The notes beneath the pieces were generated by a model that saw only the letters and a list, made by a program, of their open reading frames with translations, was not told the origin of the DNA and did no database searches. From positions 186,001 to 250,000 of the forward strand of contig JAWKXQ010000002.1 in assembly GCA_041396905.1 (NCBI GenBank): a stretch of 64,000 nt of DNA, given 5' to 3'. Source of the DNA: JACXVD01 sp020446665. Its GTDB lineage: Bacteria > Pseudomonadota > Alphaproteobacteria > Sphingomonadales > Sphingomonadaceae. How positions within the stretch are numbered: position 1 is the stretch's first letter; every line of letters starts with the position of its first letter. Shown one piece after another: positions 15,930 to 23,909 of this stretch. A program made the translations under genes and the position numbers.

Positions 15930-16463
15930 TCAGGCGGCGCGCATGGCGGACAGCTCGTCTTCGCCGAGAGACTTTTCATAGACCGCGCATGCGGCCTCAC
16001 CCTCGCGCGCCAGACTGCTGCGCATCGCCACGCGTCCGGTGGGAAGAAAGCCGACCTTGCGCAGCACCCGGCCGGACGCCGGATTATCGGTGAAATGCTC
16101 CGCCCGGACCGAGCGATGGCCCAGCATCCGGGCGACGTCCAATATTCCGCACGCGGCCTCTGTGGCATAGCCCCTGCCCTGATGGGTCGGTGCAATCCAG
16201 TAACCGAGTTCGATCCCATCTTCGCGCGGGCCGAAACCGATGGTGCCCACAATATCGCCGGTCCTGGCCTCGCAGATCAGCAGGCGCGGATGGAACGGGT
16301 CCTGCGGCAGCGCAACCCAGCGTTGCGCATCCTGCGGCGCATAGGGCCAGGGTGCGGTGGCGAGATTGCGCACCACGTCCCTGTTGGCGATCCCCGCAAA
16401 CACGCCCTGCCAGTCTTCTGGCCATGGTGGTCTCAGCAATAACCTCTCGGTGCAATGGAACAT
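15930..16463 (-). CDS. GNAT-family N-acetyltransferase (RimJ/RimL-like)
   Basis: The 177-residue protein starts MFHCTERLLLRP, with AGGAGA six bases upstream. The RimJ/RimL pattern is clear: TERLLLRPPWPEDW at the N terminus, GTIGFGP, ELGYWIAP, and the acetyl-CoA pyrophosphate loop HQGRGYATEA. A late NPASGRVLRKVGF block completes the fold. It should acetylate an amino group of a protein N terminus or small molecule using acetyl-CoA; the substrate cannot be deduced. Monocistronic. Confidence 0.85.
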   Translation of the reverse strand: MFHCTERLLLRPPWPEDWQGVFAGIANRDVVRNLATAPWPYAPQDAQRWVALPQDPFHPRLLICEARTGDIVGTIGFGPREDGIELGYWIAPTHQGRGYATEAACGILDVARMLGHRSVRAEHFTDNPASGRVLRKVGFLPTGRVAMRSSLAREGEAACAVYEKSLGEDELSAMRAA

Positions 16464-16565
16464 GGTGCATCTCCTCTCGCCCCGCAGCGCCCGGCTAGGC
16501 GCGCTGCATGACAACTTCGTTGCGCCGGACAGATAAATCCGGCGAATTGCGAGGGAGAAACGACA

Positions 16566-16596
16566 AGAGGGAGCCGGGTGGACCCGAACTCCCTCT
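16566..16596 (-). terminator. Terminator-like hairpin downstream of rpmA
   Basis: AGAGGGAG (16566-16573) and CTCCCTCT (16589-16596) enclose an inner GGGT/ACCC stem. The minus-strand tail has only scattered T residues, so termination strength is uncertain. Confidence 0.5.
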
Positions 16597-16657
16597 GAAC
16601 TGCCAGCTTAGGCGCTGGCCGGGCCCTCCCGAAGGACGGCCCCTTTATCGAGCCGTC

Positions 16658-16927
16658 TTATTCTGCGGCTTGCGCCATCGCATCCACGGATACGAATTTG
16701 CGGCCCAGCTTGCCTTTGTAAAAGCGCACGCGGCCTTCAGCGAGCGCGAACAGCGTGTGATCCTTGCCCATGCCAACATTGGCACCGGGATAGAACTTCG
16801 TGCCACGCTGGCGCACGATAATGTTGCCGCCGATCACTTCCTGACCGCCGAACTTCTTCACGCCAAGGCGACGGCCGGCTGAATCGCGGCCATTGCGGGA
16901 CGAACCACCTGCTTTTTTATGTGCCAT
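16658..16927 (-). CDS. rpmA: 50S ribosomal protein L27
   Basis: The 89-residue sequence begins MAHKKAGGSSRNGRDSAG, the invariant L27 N terminus that reaches the peptidyl-transferase centre, and includes LGVKKFGGQEVIGGNII and RQRGTKFYPG. Normal length. It lies 16 bp downstream of rplU in the conserved rplU-rpmA operon. There is no N-terminal processing extension of the Firmicutes type. Confidence 0.97.
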   Translation of the reverse strand: MAHKKAGGSSRNGRDSAGRRLGVKKFGGQEVIGGNIIVRQRGTKFYPGANVGMGKDHTLFALAEGRVRFYKGKLGRKFVSVDAMAQAAE

Positions 16928-16943
16928 TGTCTCGTCCTACCTC

Positions 16944-17372
16944 TTACTTGCTCTCATCCGCCTTCTTGGCGGCGGGCTTCTTCGCTGCGGGCTTCTTGGC
17001 CGGAGCGGCTTTCTTTCCTTCAGCAGCCGGGGCAGCTTCCTTCTTCGGAGCAGCCTTCTTCGCGGCAGCCTTGCCTTCACCGACATCGGTGATGCGCAGC
17101 AGAGTCATCTGCTGGCGATGGCCGGCCTTGCGGCGATAATTGTGGCGGCGACGCTTCTTGAAGACGACAACCTTCTCGCTCTTGGCCTGCGCGATGATCT
17201 CTGCCGAAACAGAAACCTTCGAGGCGTCAGCAAGCGATTCGCCCTCACCAGCGAGCAGGACATCGTCCAGCACCACTGTCTCACCAGCTTCACCGGCGAG
17301 CTTTTCAACTGCAATCTTATCTCCGGCAGCAACCCGATATTGTTTGCCGCCCGTGCGCACTACTGCGAACAT
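16944..17372 (-). CDS. rplU: 50S ribosomal protein L21 with a Lys/Ala-rich C-terminal tail
   Basis: The first about 102 residues are a standard L21 (MFAVVRTGGKQYRVAAGD, VVFKKRRRHNYRRKAGHRQQ, TLLRITDV). A further 40 residues are almost only A, K, P and E (AAKKAAPKKEAAPAAEG and similar), resembling a histone-H1-like tail. Typical L21 is about 103 residues, so the tail is an addition; extended L21 proteins are known in alphaproteobacteria. It is the first gene of the rplU-rpmA operon. The role of the tail is unknown; RNA binding is inference. Confidence 0.95.
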   Translation of the reverse strand: MFAVVRTGGKQYRVAAGDKIAVEKLAGEAGETVVLDDVLLAGEGESLADASKVSVSAEIIAQAKSEKVVVFKKRRRHNYRRKAGHRQQMTLLRITDVGEGKAAAKKAAPKKEAAPAAEGKKAAPAKKPAAKKPAAKKADESK

Positions 17373-17577
17373 GGTAATATCACTTTCAATCTTCTGGCAT
17401 TGCCGCCTTGCGAACGGCGCGCCCGACGACCCGCCAGATGGCGTGCCCCGGAAAGAGAGGTGCCGTTAGGCGAAGCGTGCCGCGCTGTCAACGCTGCTCA
17501 ACTGCCTTTTTCAGCTTTCCGCCCCTCCCTCACCTCGCGAGGCACTGGCATAGCGCATCCGGCATGCTAAAGCATCG

Positions 17578-18087
17578 ATGATGAAACTGCGCCTTGCCAT
17601 TACCCTGTCCGCCTTCACTGCCCTGCTTGCAGGCTGCGCCACCCATACAGGGGACTATCCTTCGCTGGCCGTGCGTGATGCGGAACGGATCGAACTGACC
17701 TACCAGCCCGGCACAATGCCGGATGATACGCTCAAACCCACGCCTGCTCCGGAATCGCTGCCCGCCCAGCTCGCCGCCTTGCGGGAGGAAGCGAAGAGCG
17801 CGCATCGCGCCTTCATGGATGCTGCCCCCGGTGCCGGGCGCACAGTAATGGTCGGGCGCGGTGCCGCCCTGGGCAGCCGCGCATGGGGCGATGCACAGGT
17901 CGCCATGGCTGACCTCGATTCGCTGCGCAGCCGCGCGGCCATCGCACTGGCTGATCTCGATCTGCTCTACGCCAATGCCAGCGTCGATTTCGTGGAGCGC
18001 GAGAGCATCGCCGCCGCCCGCCAAGAGGTGTTGGTGATGGTGACCGAAGAAGACGCCATTCTGGCGCGGCTGCGTCGCGGCATCTGA
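17578..18087 (+). CDS. Small lipoprotein, hypothetical
   Basis: This 169-residue protein has a lipoprotein signal ending in the lipobox LLAGC at about residue 20. The mature part starts with a proline-rich linker (LKPTPAPESLPAQL), then alanine-rich helices (about residues 60-168) likely to form a helical bundle. There is no catalytic motif. The start may be ATG 17578 or 17581. It is convergent with moaE across a 357-bp gap. Periplasmic, lipid-anchored location is the only supported statement. Confidence 0.65.
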   Translation: MMKLRLAITLSAFTALLAGCATHTGDYPSLAVRDAERIELTYQPGTMPDDTLKPTPAPESLPAQLAALREEAKSAHRAFMDAAPGAGRTVMVGRGAALGSRAWGDAQVAMADLDSLRSRAAIALADLDLLYANASVDFVERESIAAARQEVLVMVTEEDAILARLRRGI

Positions 18088-18108
18088 TCCCGCCAACCGG
18101 GTGACACA

Positions 18109-18125
18109 GGTTACACTGTGTAACC
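18109..18125. promoter_or_regulatory. Perfect palindrome, operator-like
   Basis: GGTTACA-CTG-TGTAACC, 21 bp after the lipoprotein stop. The form suits a dimeric regulator, but no promoter is evident next to it. It lies between convergent genes and may instead be an RNA hairpin. Confidence 0.35.
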
Positions 18126-18299
18126 CAATCGGGCGCACCCTTTCCCAATCAAATGAGAGACTTAGCCCGAGAGGCGCAGGGTGACACTTCCTAAGGGGAA
18201 AAGTGCAAAAGGCTGACAATGACAAAGAGCGCGCCCATCTGTGGCAGGATTCGCGCAAGTAGGAAAATCTGGATCAGGGCCTGCTTGCAGATCGCGCAG

Positions 18300-18328
18300 A
18301 AAAAAGCGGGGCCGGAAACCGACCCCGC
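18300..18328 (-). terminator. Rho-independent terminator of the moa operon or candidate sRNA
   Basis: The GCGGGGTCGG / CCGGCCCCGC stem has a 3-nt loop and is followed by TTTTTT on the minus strand. Confidence 0.85.
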
Positions 18329-18425
18329 GTAAAGGCTGGGAGAAAGAAGAGAAGGAAGCCTAAGCAACTGTCCTTCGCTCTGATGTCTGGTTACGCCGCC
18401 AGACTCCCGTGTCTCTTTGACAAAT
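18300..18425 (-). ncRNA. Candidate small RNA or structured 3' UTR downstream of moaE
   Basis: On the minus strand, from TTGACA at about 18422, the sequence has a 6-bp hairpin (GTCTGG, 8-nt loop, CCAGAC), then a single-stranded pyrimidine-rich stretch (CTTCCTTCTCTTCTTTC) with anti-Shine-Dalgarno character. It ends in a strong terminator: a GCGGGG-containing stem at 18306-18328 followed by six T. No open frame fits. It may be an independent sRNA or the 3' end of the moa transcript. The promoter call is weak. Confidence 0.4.
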
Positions 18426-18444
18426 GTCAAAACGAAAAAGATTT

Positions 18445-18888
18445 TCAGCCCCAGCGCGAAATATCTTCGGCATCCTGTTCGCGCGGCTCGATCCAGTGCC
18501 AGCCATCGGCACGCTTTTCGCGCTTCCAGAACCAGCTGTCGCTCTTCAGATGATCCATGGTGAAATCAACCGCCTGAATCGCATCGCGGCGGTGGCGGGC
18601 CGCTGCCGAGACAAGCACGATCGGTTCCCCCGGATACATCAGGCCGGTGCGGTGCAGCACGAGAATTCCCATCAGGTCAAACCGTTCAAGCGCGGCATCG
18701 GCAAGCGTGTTCATGCCCGGCAGTGTCAGCGGTTCGTAGTGAGACAGCTCCAGCGCTTCCACGCCCTCATCGCCGCGCACTTCGCCAACAAATGTGCATA
18801 TGCCGCCAAGGCCAGGATGCGCATTGGAGAAGGGACCAACGAAGCTGCCGGGATTGAAGGGGCTGGTAATCAGGCGAACTTCCTTCAC
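18445..18888 (-). CDS. moaE: Molybdopterin synthase catalytic subunit
   Basis: MoaE makes molybdopterin from precursor Z using sulfur carried by MoaD. The 147-residue sequence shows GGICTFVGEVRG, ALELSHYEPL, HRTGLMYPGEPIVLV and the catalytic-lysine block SDSWFWKRE. Normal length. It follows moaD by 4 bp in a moaA-moaD-moaE operon. Regulation is not evident. No lesions. Confidence 0.95.
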   Translation of the reverse strand: MKEVRLITSPFNPGSFVGPFSNAHPGLGGICTFVGEVRGDEGVEALELSHYEPLTLPGMNTLADAALERFDLMGILVLHRTGLMYPGEPIVLVSAAARHRRDAIQAVDFTMDHLKSDSWFWKREKRADGWHWIEPREQDAEDISRWG

Positions 18889-18892
18889 CGGT

Positions 18893-19135
18893 TCACCCCC
18901 CGCTCACTGGCGGTAACAGGGCCACTTCGTCCCCCTCCCCGGCGGACAGGGAAGCTTTGTCGGCCAGCAATTCGCCATTGACCGCAACCCGCACCGAATC
19001 GCCTGACAGCGCATCCCCCAAATCGCCTTCGCAAGCCTCAACCAGCGCCATCCAGTCCAGCGGTGCAGGCAATTCCTGCTCAGCGCCGCCTGCAAGGTCA
19101 GCCAGTTTGCCGAGAAAGACAATCCGCACCGCCAT
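18893..19135 (-). CDS. moaD: Molybdopterin synthase sulfur-carrier subunit
   Basis: This 80-residue ubiquitin-fold protein ends LLPPVSGG. The terminal Gly-Gly is the site adenylated and thiocarboxylated by MoeB-type enzymes. It starts MAVRIVFLGKLADLAG and keeps the VNGELLAD turn. It lies 2 bp after moaA and 4 bp before moaE, consistent with a co-translated complex. Confidence 0.95.
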   Translation of the reverse strand: MAVRIVFLGKLADLAGGAEQELPAPLDWMALVEACEGDLGDALSGDSVRVAVNGELLADKASLSAGEGDEVALLPPVSGG

Positions 19136-19137
19136 GC

Positions 19138-20151
19138 CTAGCCCCCCGTCACGGACATGTGGCGCGGCTGGGCAGGATCGGCCCCACGCCGGTCAATTTC
19201 GAAATGATGCCGCTCGGGCTTGATCCGCATTGCTTCATCCAGCGCAGCGGCCAGTTGCCGTTCGGGATCATCAGACCGCAAGGCCCCGCGCAGATCGACC
19301 ATCTCGCCGCCGCCAAGGCAGGGATAGAGCTGGCCAGTTGTCGTCACCCGGATGCGGTTGCAACCCGCACAGAAATTATTGGTCAGCGGCGTGATGAAAC
19401 CAAGCCTGCCGCCGGTTTCCGCCACATCGACATAACGCGCCGGGCCGCCTGTGGCGTGGTGCGATTCGGTCAGGGTCCAGCGTTGCTCCAGCGCCTCACG
19501 CACCGCCAGCAGCGGCAGGTAATGATCCACCCGGTCGCCTTCGACTTCGCCCAGCGGCATGACTTCGATCAGCGTGACGTCGTGCCCTTCGCCATGCGCC
19601 CATTCGATCAGGCCTGGCAATTCCGCTTCATTCAGGCCCTTCAGCGCCACAGCGTTGATCTTCACGCATAGCCCCACCGCCCTGGCCGCAGCGATCCCCG
19701 CCAGCACTTGCTGCAAGCGGTCACGGCGGCTGAGCTGTTCGAACAATGCGCGGTCCAGCGTATCGAGCGAGACATTCACCCGCCGCACCCCGGCATCGGC
19801 CAGCGCCGCCGCGTGCTGCGCCAATTGCGTGCCATTGGTGGTGATGGTTAGTTCTTCCAGTCCATCGCCCAGCTTGCGCCCCAAGGCCTGCACCAGTTCC
19901 ACCACATCGCGCCGCACCAAAGGCTCGCCGCCGGTCAGGCGGATCTTGGTGATCCCCCGCTCGATAAAGCCCAGCGCCATCTGGTGCAGCTCTTCCAGGC
20001 TCAGCACTTCCTTGCGCGGCAGGAACTGCATCGCCTCGGGCATGCAATAGGTGCAGCGCAGATCGCAGCGATCCGTCACCGACAGGCGCAGATAGGTGAT
20101 GCGGCGATTGAATCCATCCACCAGAGGGGCTGCGGGCAGTGTTGCGCTCAT
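19138..20151 (-). CDS. moaA: GTP 3',8-cyclase
   Basis: MoaA is a radical SAM enzyme catalysing the first step of molybdenum cofactor synthesis. The start MSATLPAAPLV (20151) leads to the cluster motif CDLRCTYC at residues about 26-33. Next come RLTGGEPLVRRD, TTNGTQLA, NVSLDTLD and the C-terminal second Fe-S site NFCAGCNRIRVTTTG...CLGG. The C terminus is SVTGG; the conserved Gly-Gly is functional in this family. It heads the moaADE operon. Confidence 0.96.
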   Translation of the reverse strand: MSATLPAAPLVDGFNRRITYLRLSVTDRCDLRCTYCMPEAMQFLPRKEVLSLEELHQMALGFIERGITKIRLTGGEPLVRRDVVELVQALGRKLGDGLEELTITTNGTQLAQHAAALADAGVRRVNVSLDTLDRALFEQLSRRDRLQQVLAGIAAARAVGLCVKINAVALKGLNEAELPGLIEWAHGEGHDVTLIEVMPLGEVEGDRVDHYLPLLAVREALEQRWTLTESHHATGGPARYVDVAETGGRLGFITPLTNNFCAGCNRIRVTTTGQLYPCLGGGEMVDLRGALRSDDPERQLAAALDEAMRIKPERHHFEIDRRGADPAQPRHMSVTGG

Positions 20152-20155
20152 CGCT

Positions 20156-20494
20156 CTATCCTGCCGGATTTCCGGCACCATGGCCATCCAGTGGCAGAAA
20201 TTGCCCTGTCAGGCCGGGCGCATGGGCCAGATAGTCCAGCGCAGCGGCAATCGCGGTTTCATCATCGCTGGCGAGCAGGTTCACCCGCTTAGGCGCATGG
20301 GCACGGGCCAGATCGCGCACCGCCGCGCGGCGCCAGTCTGCATGATCATGGGCAGCGGGCGCCATCACCAGCACCAGCGAATCCGCCCCGCCATCCAGCA
20401 GGCTGCGCGCTTTGCCCAGCCAGTTCGCATGGAAAGCTGCAGCCGCATCAAGCGCATTGGCTGGCAAACCATCGATGCGCAAAACTTCCTGCAT
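20156..20494 (-). CDS. Small Rossmann-like protein between folB and moaA (hypothetical)
   Basis: The 112-residue frame begins MQEVLRIDGLPANALDAAAA. It has alternating beta/alpha segments and an SDR-like C-terminal signature (GLTGQFLPLDGHGAG, recalling the GQ..PVDGG end of short-chain reductases), but no Tyr-x3-Lys catalytic pair and no N-terminal dinucleotide loop. It looks like a shortened SDR remnant recruited as a separate protein. It lies 4 bp after folB, which suggests joint expression with a pteridine enzyme; a link to pterin reduction is only inference. Confidence 0.55.
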   Translation of the reverse strand: MQEVLRIDGLPANALDAAAAFHANWLGKARSLLDGGADSLVLVMAPAAHDHADWRRAAVRDLARAHAPKRVNLLASDDETAIAAALDYLAHAPGLTGQFLPLDGHGAGNPAG

Positions 20495-20498
20495 GGTG

Positions 20499-20870
20499 TC
20501 AGCGGCGTTCCCGATGCAGGGTAATGCCGATCTTCTCGCCCTTCTCGCTGATCGCAAGTTTCACGATCTTTACCGTCACCGCCAGCACCTTCTCATCCTG
20601 CAGGAACAGGGTTTCGCAGACATGATCGGCCACGGATTCGATCAGCTTGAAATGCACCCCCGGCGGCAGCGCATCGGAAGCGGCGAATTTCAGATCCATG
20701 TAGTTCTTGCTCGCTTCCAGCGGCGTATCCGGATCGTAGCGCGGCTCGATCTTGTAATGGACCTGGATAGTGAAGCGCAAAGGCTGTGGCTTGCCGGTTT
20801 CCTCTGAATAAATTCCGGTGAGCACGTCGTGCTCGAAATCGGCCACTTCCAGGATCAGGCTGTCGCTCAT
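20499..20870 (-). CDS. folB: Dihydroneopterin aldolase-family protein
   Basis: The 123-residue frame starts MSDSLILEVADFEHDVLTGIY, preceded by purine-rich sequence. The FolB fold is recognisable: VLTGIYSEETGKPQP at the N terminus, NYMDLKFAASD, and HFKLIESVADHVCETLF with the Glu of the active site, ending KIVKLAISEKGEKIGI. FolB cleaves dihydroneopterin in folate synthesis; some members of this fold are FolX-type epimerases, so exact activity is uncertain. It pairs with a small Rossmann-like gene downstream. Confidence 0.8.
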   Translation of the reverse strand: MSDSLILEVADFEHDVLTGIYSEETGKPQPLRFTIQVHYKIEPRYDPDTPLEASKNYMDLKFAASDALPPGVHFKLIESVADHVCETLFLQDEKVLAVTVKIVKLAISEKGEKIGITLHRERR

Positions 20871-20937
20871 TTGTATGTCCCGCTTACGAAACCGCGCTTT
20901 TGGCAAGCTGAGGCCATGCTGTCCAGCATAGGCCCGG

Positions 20938-21825
20938 TTATGAATTGCTCCAGCGTGCGAAAATGGCAGTGGGCAGCATCCGTCCGCCCTCGCCTTCCTC
21001 GCGCACGGCCAGTTCGCCATGTTCGACTGTGCCGGGAAGCCCCGCAAACAGTTCCGCCAGCAAGCCCCCCAGCGCGAGGCTGCTCATGCGCACGGCATAG
21101 ACGGTGAGGAACAGGAAACGGCTGTCTGCATCGAGCAACTGGCGGCAATCGCTGACCAGTTCAGGCAGGCCGGCTTCCAGCTGCCAACGCTCGCCATTGG
21201 GGCCACGGCCGAATTTGGGCGGGTCAAGGATGATCCCGTCATAGCGATTACCCCGGCGGACTTCGCGGGCGGCGAATTTCATCGCATCGTCTACCAGCCA
21301 GCGAATCGGGCGGTTTTGCATCCCGGCCAGCGCTGCATTCTCACGCGCCTGCGCCACGGATTTCTTGCTCGCATCGACATGGGTGACAGGCCCGCACTGG
21401 CTAAGCGCAAGCGAGCCGACCCCGGTATAGCCAAACAGGTTCATGGTGCTGGCATCGGGCTTGCCGGCAAGTTCACCGCGCATCCAGCTCCACACCGGGG
21501 CCATATCGGGGAAGAAGCCGAGATGGCGGAAGGGCGTGCATTGCGCGGTGAAGCGGACATCATCCCATGCGAGCGGCCAACCTTCGCGCGGGACCGGCTG
21601 GTTGAAATGCCAGCGACCGCCGCCATCCTCGTCAGATCCCGGAACGAATTCGGCGTGGGCATCCCAGTCGTTCAGCCGCGGGCTCCACATGGCCTGCGGT
21701 TCGGGGCGGATGAAGCGATACGGGCCATAGCGTTCCAGCTTGCGGCCATGCCCGCTATCGACCAGCCCGTAGTCCGGCCAGCTCTCGCCCAAAAGGACGA
21801 TTGGATCAGGCGCCAGATCAGCCAT
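20938..21825 (-). CDS. Class I SAM-dependent methyltransferase (RlmI/RlmL-like)
   Basis: This 295-residue protein has the SAM-binding loop NLFGYTGVGSLALS (about residues 128-141), the acidic VTHVDASKKSVAQARENA strand and the motif IILDPPKFGRGPNGE, as in rRNA cytosine methyltransferases of the PF10672 type. An N-terminal domain holds the LERYGPYRFIRPEPQAMW block seen in alphaproteobacterial members. It overlaps the thrC stop by one base (TGATGG-type overlap), so translation is coupled. Target RNA unknown. Confidence 0.85.
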   Translation of the reverse strand: MADLAPDPIVLLGESWPDYGLVDSGHGRKLERYGPYRFIRPEPQAMWSPRLNDWDAHAEFVPGSDEDGGGRWHFNQPVPREGWPLAWDDVRFTAQCTPFRHLGFFPDMAPVWSWMRGELAGKPDASTMNLFGYTGVGSLALSQCGPVTHVDASKKSVAQARENAALAGMQNRPIRWLVDDAMKFAAREVRRGNRYDGIILDPPKFGRGPNGERWQLEAGLPELVSDCRQLLDADSRFLFLTVYAVRMSSLALGGLLAELFAGLPGTVEHGELAVREEGEGGRMLPTAIFARWSNS

Positions 21826-23225
21826 CAGGCGGAAGGAGTAGCTCGCTCTGCCACGAAAGCGGCCACAGCGTCATAGTCACCGGGCAGTTCGCTGAAGGCT
21901 TCTTCGCGCTGGAACAGATCGCCTACCCGTGCGGGAAGCGAGGGCCGCACGCCGGTGGAGCGTTCCACGGCATCGCGGAACTTGGCCGGGTGCGCGGTTG
22001 CCAATGTCACGATGGGAATATCCGCAGGCAGATCGGAAACCCGCGCGGCATGCAGACCTATGGCAGTATGCGGGTCAATGATCTCGCCATAATGCTCGCT
22101 TGCCCAGCGCATGGCCTGCGCCATGTCATCGGCATCGGCGCGTGCGCTGGTGAACAGTGATGCTGCTCCTTCGCGCTGGGCATTGGTCAGGCGCATGGCC
22201 TTGTCCGCTTCGAAGCCGCGCATCTGTTCTGCCAGAGCCAGCCCGTCACGCCCGCCGACATCGAACAGCAACCGCTCGAAATTGGAGCTGACCTGAATAT
22301 CCATGCTGGGTGCGGCGGTGGGAGTGACGGTGCCGGTTGAATAATCCCCGTCGGTCAGGGCGCGGTGGAGGATATCGTTGACATTGGTGGCGACGATCAG
22401 CTGCTCGATCGGCAGGCCCATTTGCGCGGCCACATAGCCTGCGAATACGTCCCCGAAATTGCCCGTCGGAACGGAATAGGCAATCTTGCGATGCGGCGCG
22501 CCCAGCTGGATCGCGCTGGCAAAATAATAGACCACCTGCGCCATCAGCCGCGCCCAGTTGATCGAATTGACCGCGCCGATATGAAAACGATCCGTCATGG
22601 CGGCATCGTTGAACATGCGTTTTACCATCGCCTGCGCATCGTCAAACGTGCCTTCGATGGCGATATTGTGAACATTGGGCGCACGCACCGTGGTCATCTG
22701 GCGGCGCTGCACGTCGCTGACCCGGCCATTGGGGTGGAGCATGAAAATATCGACGCGGTCACGCCCGGCCACCGCATCAATCGCAGCCGAACCCGTATCG
22801 CCGCTCGTCGCGCCGACAATGGTCAGGTGATCGTTGCTGCGCGACAGGAATTCCTCAAACAGGCGGCCCAGCAATTGCAGCGCCACATCCTTGAACGCCA
22901 GCGTCGGGCCGTGGAACAGCTCCAACAGCCAGTGGCGCTCGTCAAACTGCTTGAGCGGCGTCACCGCATCATGGGCAAAGCGGCCATAGGCACGCTGGCA
23001 CAGATCGCGCAGTTTCTCTTCGCTGAGGCTGGGCGTGACGAAGGGCAGCATGACCCGCACGGCCAGCTCGGCATAGGGCAGGCCCGCCATGGCCGCGATC
23101 TCTGCTTCGCTGAAGCGCGGATATTCGCGCGGTACGTAGAGGCCGCCATCAGAGGCCAGCCCGGCGAGCGTTACCCCTTCGAAATCGAGCGCCGGCGCGC
23201 TCCCGCGTGTCGAGACATATTCCAT
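21825..23225 (-). CDS. thrC: Threonine synthase
   Basis: ThrC converts O-phosphohomoserine to threonine using pyridoxal phosphate. The start MEYVSTRGSAPALDF is the typical N terminus. Landmarks are LFHGPTLAFKDVALQLLG (PLP Lys in FKD), ATSGDTGSAAI (phosphate-binding loop), FMLHPNGRVSDVQRRQM and SVPTGNFGDVFAGY. The 466-residue length fits the long proteobacterial form. It is coupled to the downstream methyltransferase gene. No lesions. Confidence 0.95.
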   Translation of the reverse strand: MEYVSTRGSAPALDFEGVTLAGLASDGGLYVPREYPRFSEAEIAAMAGLPYAELAVRVMLPFVTPSLSEEKLRDLCQRAYGRFAHDAVTPLKQFDERHWLLELFHGPTLAFKDVALQLLGRLFEEFLSRSNDHLTIVGATSGDTGSAAIDAVAGRDRVDIFMLHPNGRVSDVQRRQMTTVRAPNVHNIAIEGTFDDAQAMVKRMFNDAAMTDRFHIGAVNSINWARLMAQVVYYFASAIQLGAPHRKIAYSVPTGNFGDVFAGYVAAQMGLPIEQLIVATNVNDILHRALTDGDYSTGTVTPTAAPSMDIQVSSNFERLLFDVGGRDGLALAEQMRGFEADKAMRLTNAQREGAASLFTSARADADDMAQAMRWASEHYGEIIDPHTAIGLHAARVSDLPADIPIVTLATAHPAKFRDAVERSTGVRPSLPARVGDLFQREEAFSELPGDYDAVAAFVAERATPSA

Positions 23226-23285
23226 ATCGCCCGCGCGACTAGCCGCGCGCCGCGCCAGTGGCAAGCAATCTGCGCAAATGTGCGC

Positions 23286-23909
23286 TCAACCAGCGTTGTC
23301 GCGCAGCCTTTTGCGCAGGGCTAGAACATAGATCACCCCCGCGACCAGCGCGAAAAAGAACCACTGCCCCGCATAGGCGAGATGATTGTTGGGCAAGTCC
23401 TTGGGATCGGGTTTGGCATTGGCACCCAGCCCCGCAAGCGGCGGATCAGCAACCAACTTATAGCCAAGCTCACCAGTCGGAACCACCGTGCCGGTTACCT
23501 GCCCGCCCTGCCATTCAACAGCTTGCGGTGAGCGTGACCAGCCAAGCACAACATCAATCGGTTGGAGAACGTAATCCGGCATCATGTCTTCCGGCGCCGT
23601 ATCCGGCCATGGGCCGCCAAACGTGCAACGAACCATCTGCGCCCAGCCCGCTTCACCGCTGGCGCTGCGACCTGCCACTGACCGCACCTCCTCTGGGTCG
23701 GTGCAATAGATCATCGTGCGTGTGTAAGCCGCTTCGGGGCGGTCCGGATAGATGGCGCTAATTCCCTCTTGCGCCTGCGCCGCCGCATAACGCGCAATCA
23801 GCGCCTCTTTCTCCTCCAGCCGCCCCAGCTGCCAGAAGCCCAGCGCAATCATCACCGCAATCGCCGCGGCAACCACAATCGTCGAAAAGATCGGCAGCTT
23901 GCGGATCAC
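23286..23909 (-). CDS. SURF1-family cytochrome oxidase assembly protein
   Basis: This 207-residue protein has a first transmembrane helix (about 7-26, ending GFWQLGRLEEK, the SURF1 W-Q-x-x-R motif) and a C-terminal helix (LAYAGQWFFFALVAGVIYVLAL). The intervening periplasmic domain is shorter than in Paracoccus Surf1. It overlaps the DUF983 gene by 4 bp and closes the cta cluster. SURF1 proteins help insert haem a into subunit I. Intact, unlike several cox genes upstream. Confidence 0.85.
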   Translation of the reverse strand: MIRKLPIFSTIVVAAAIAVMIALGFWQLGRLEEKEALIARYAAAQAQEGISAIYPDRPEAAYTRTMIYCTDPEEVRSVAGRSASGEAGWAQMVRCTFGGPWPDTAPEDMMPDYVLQPIDVVLGWSRSPQAVEWQGGQVTGTVVPTGELGYKLVADPPLAGLGANAKPDPKDLPNNHLAYAGQWFFFALVAGVIYVLALRKRLRDNAG

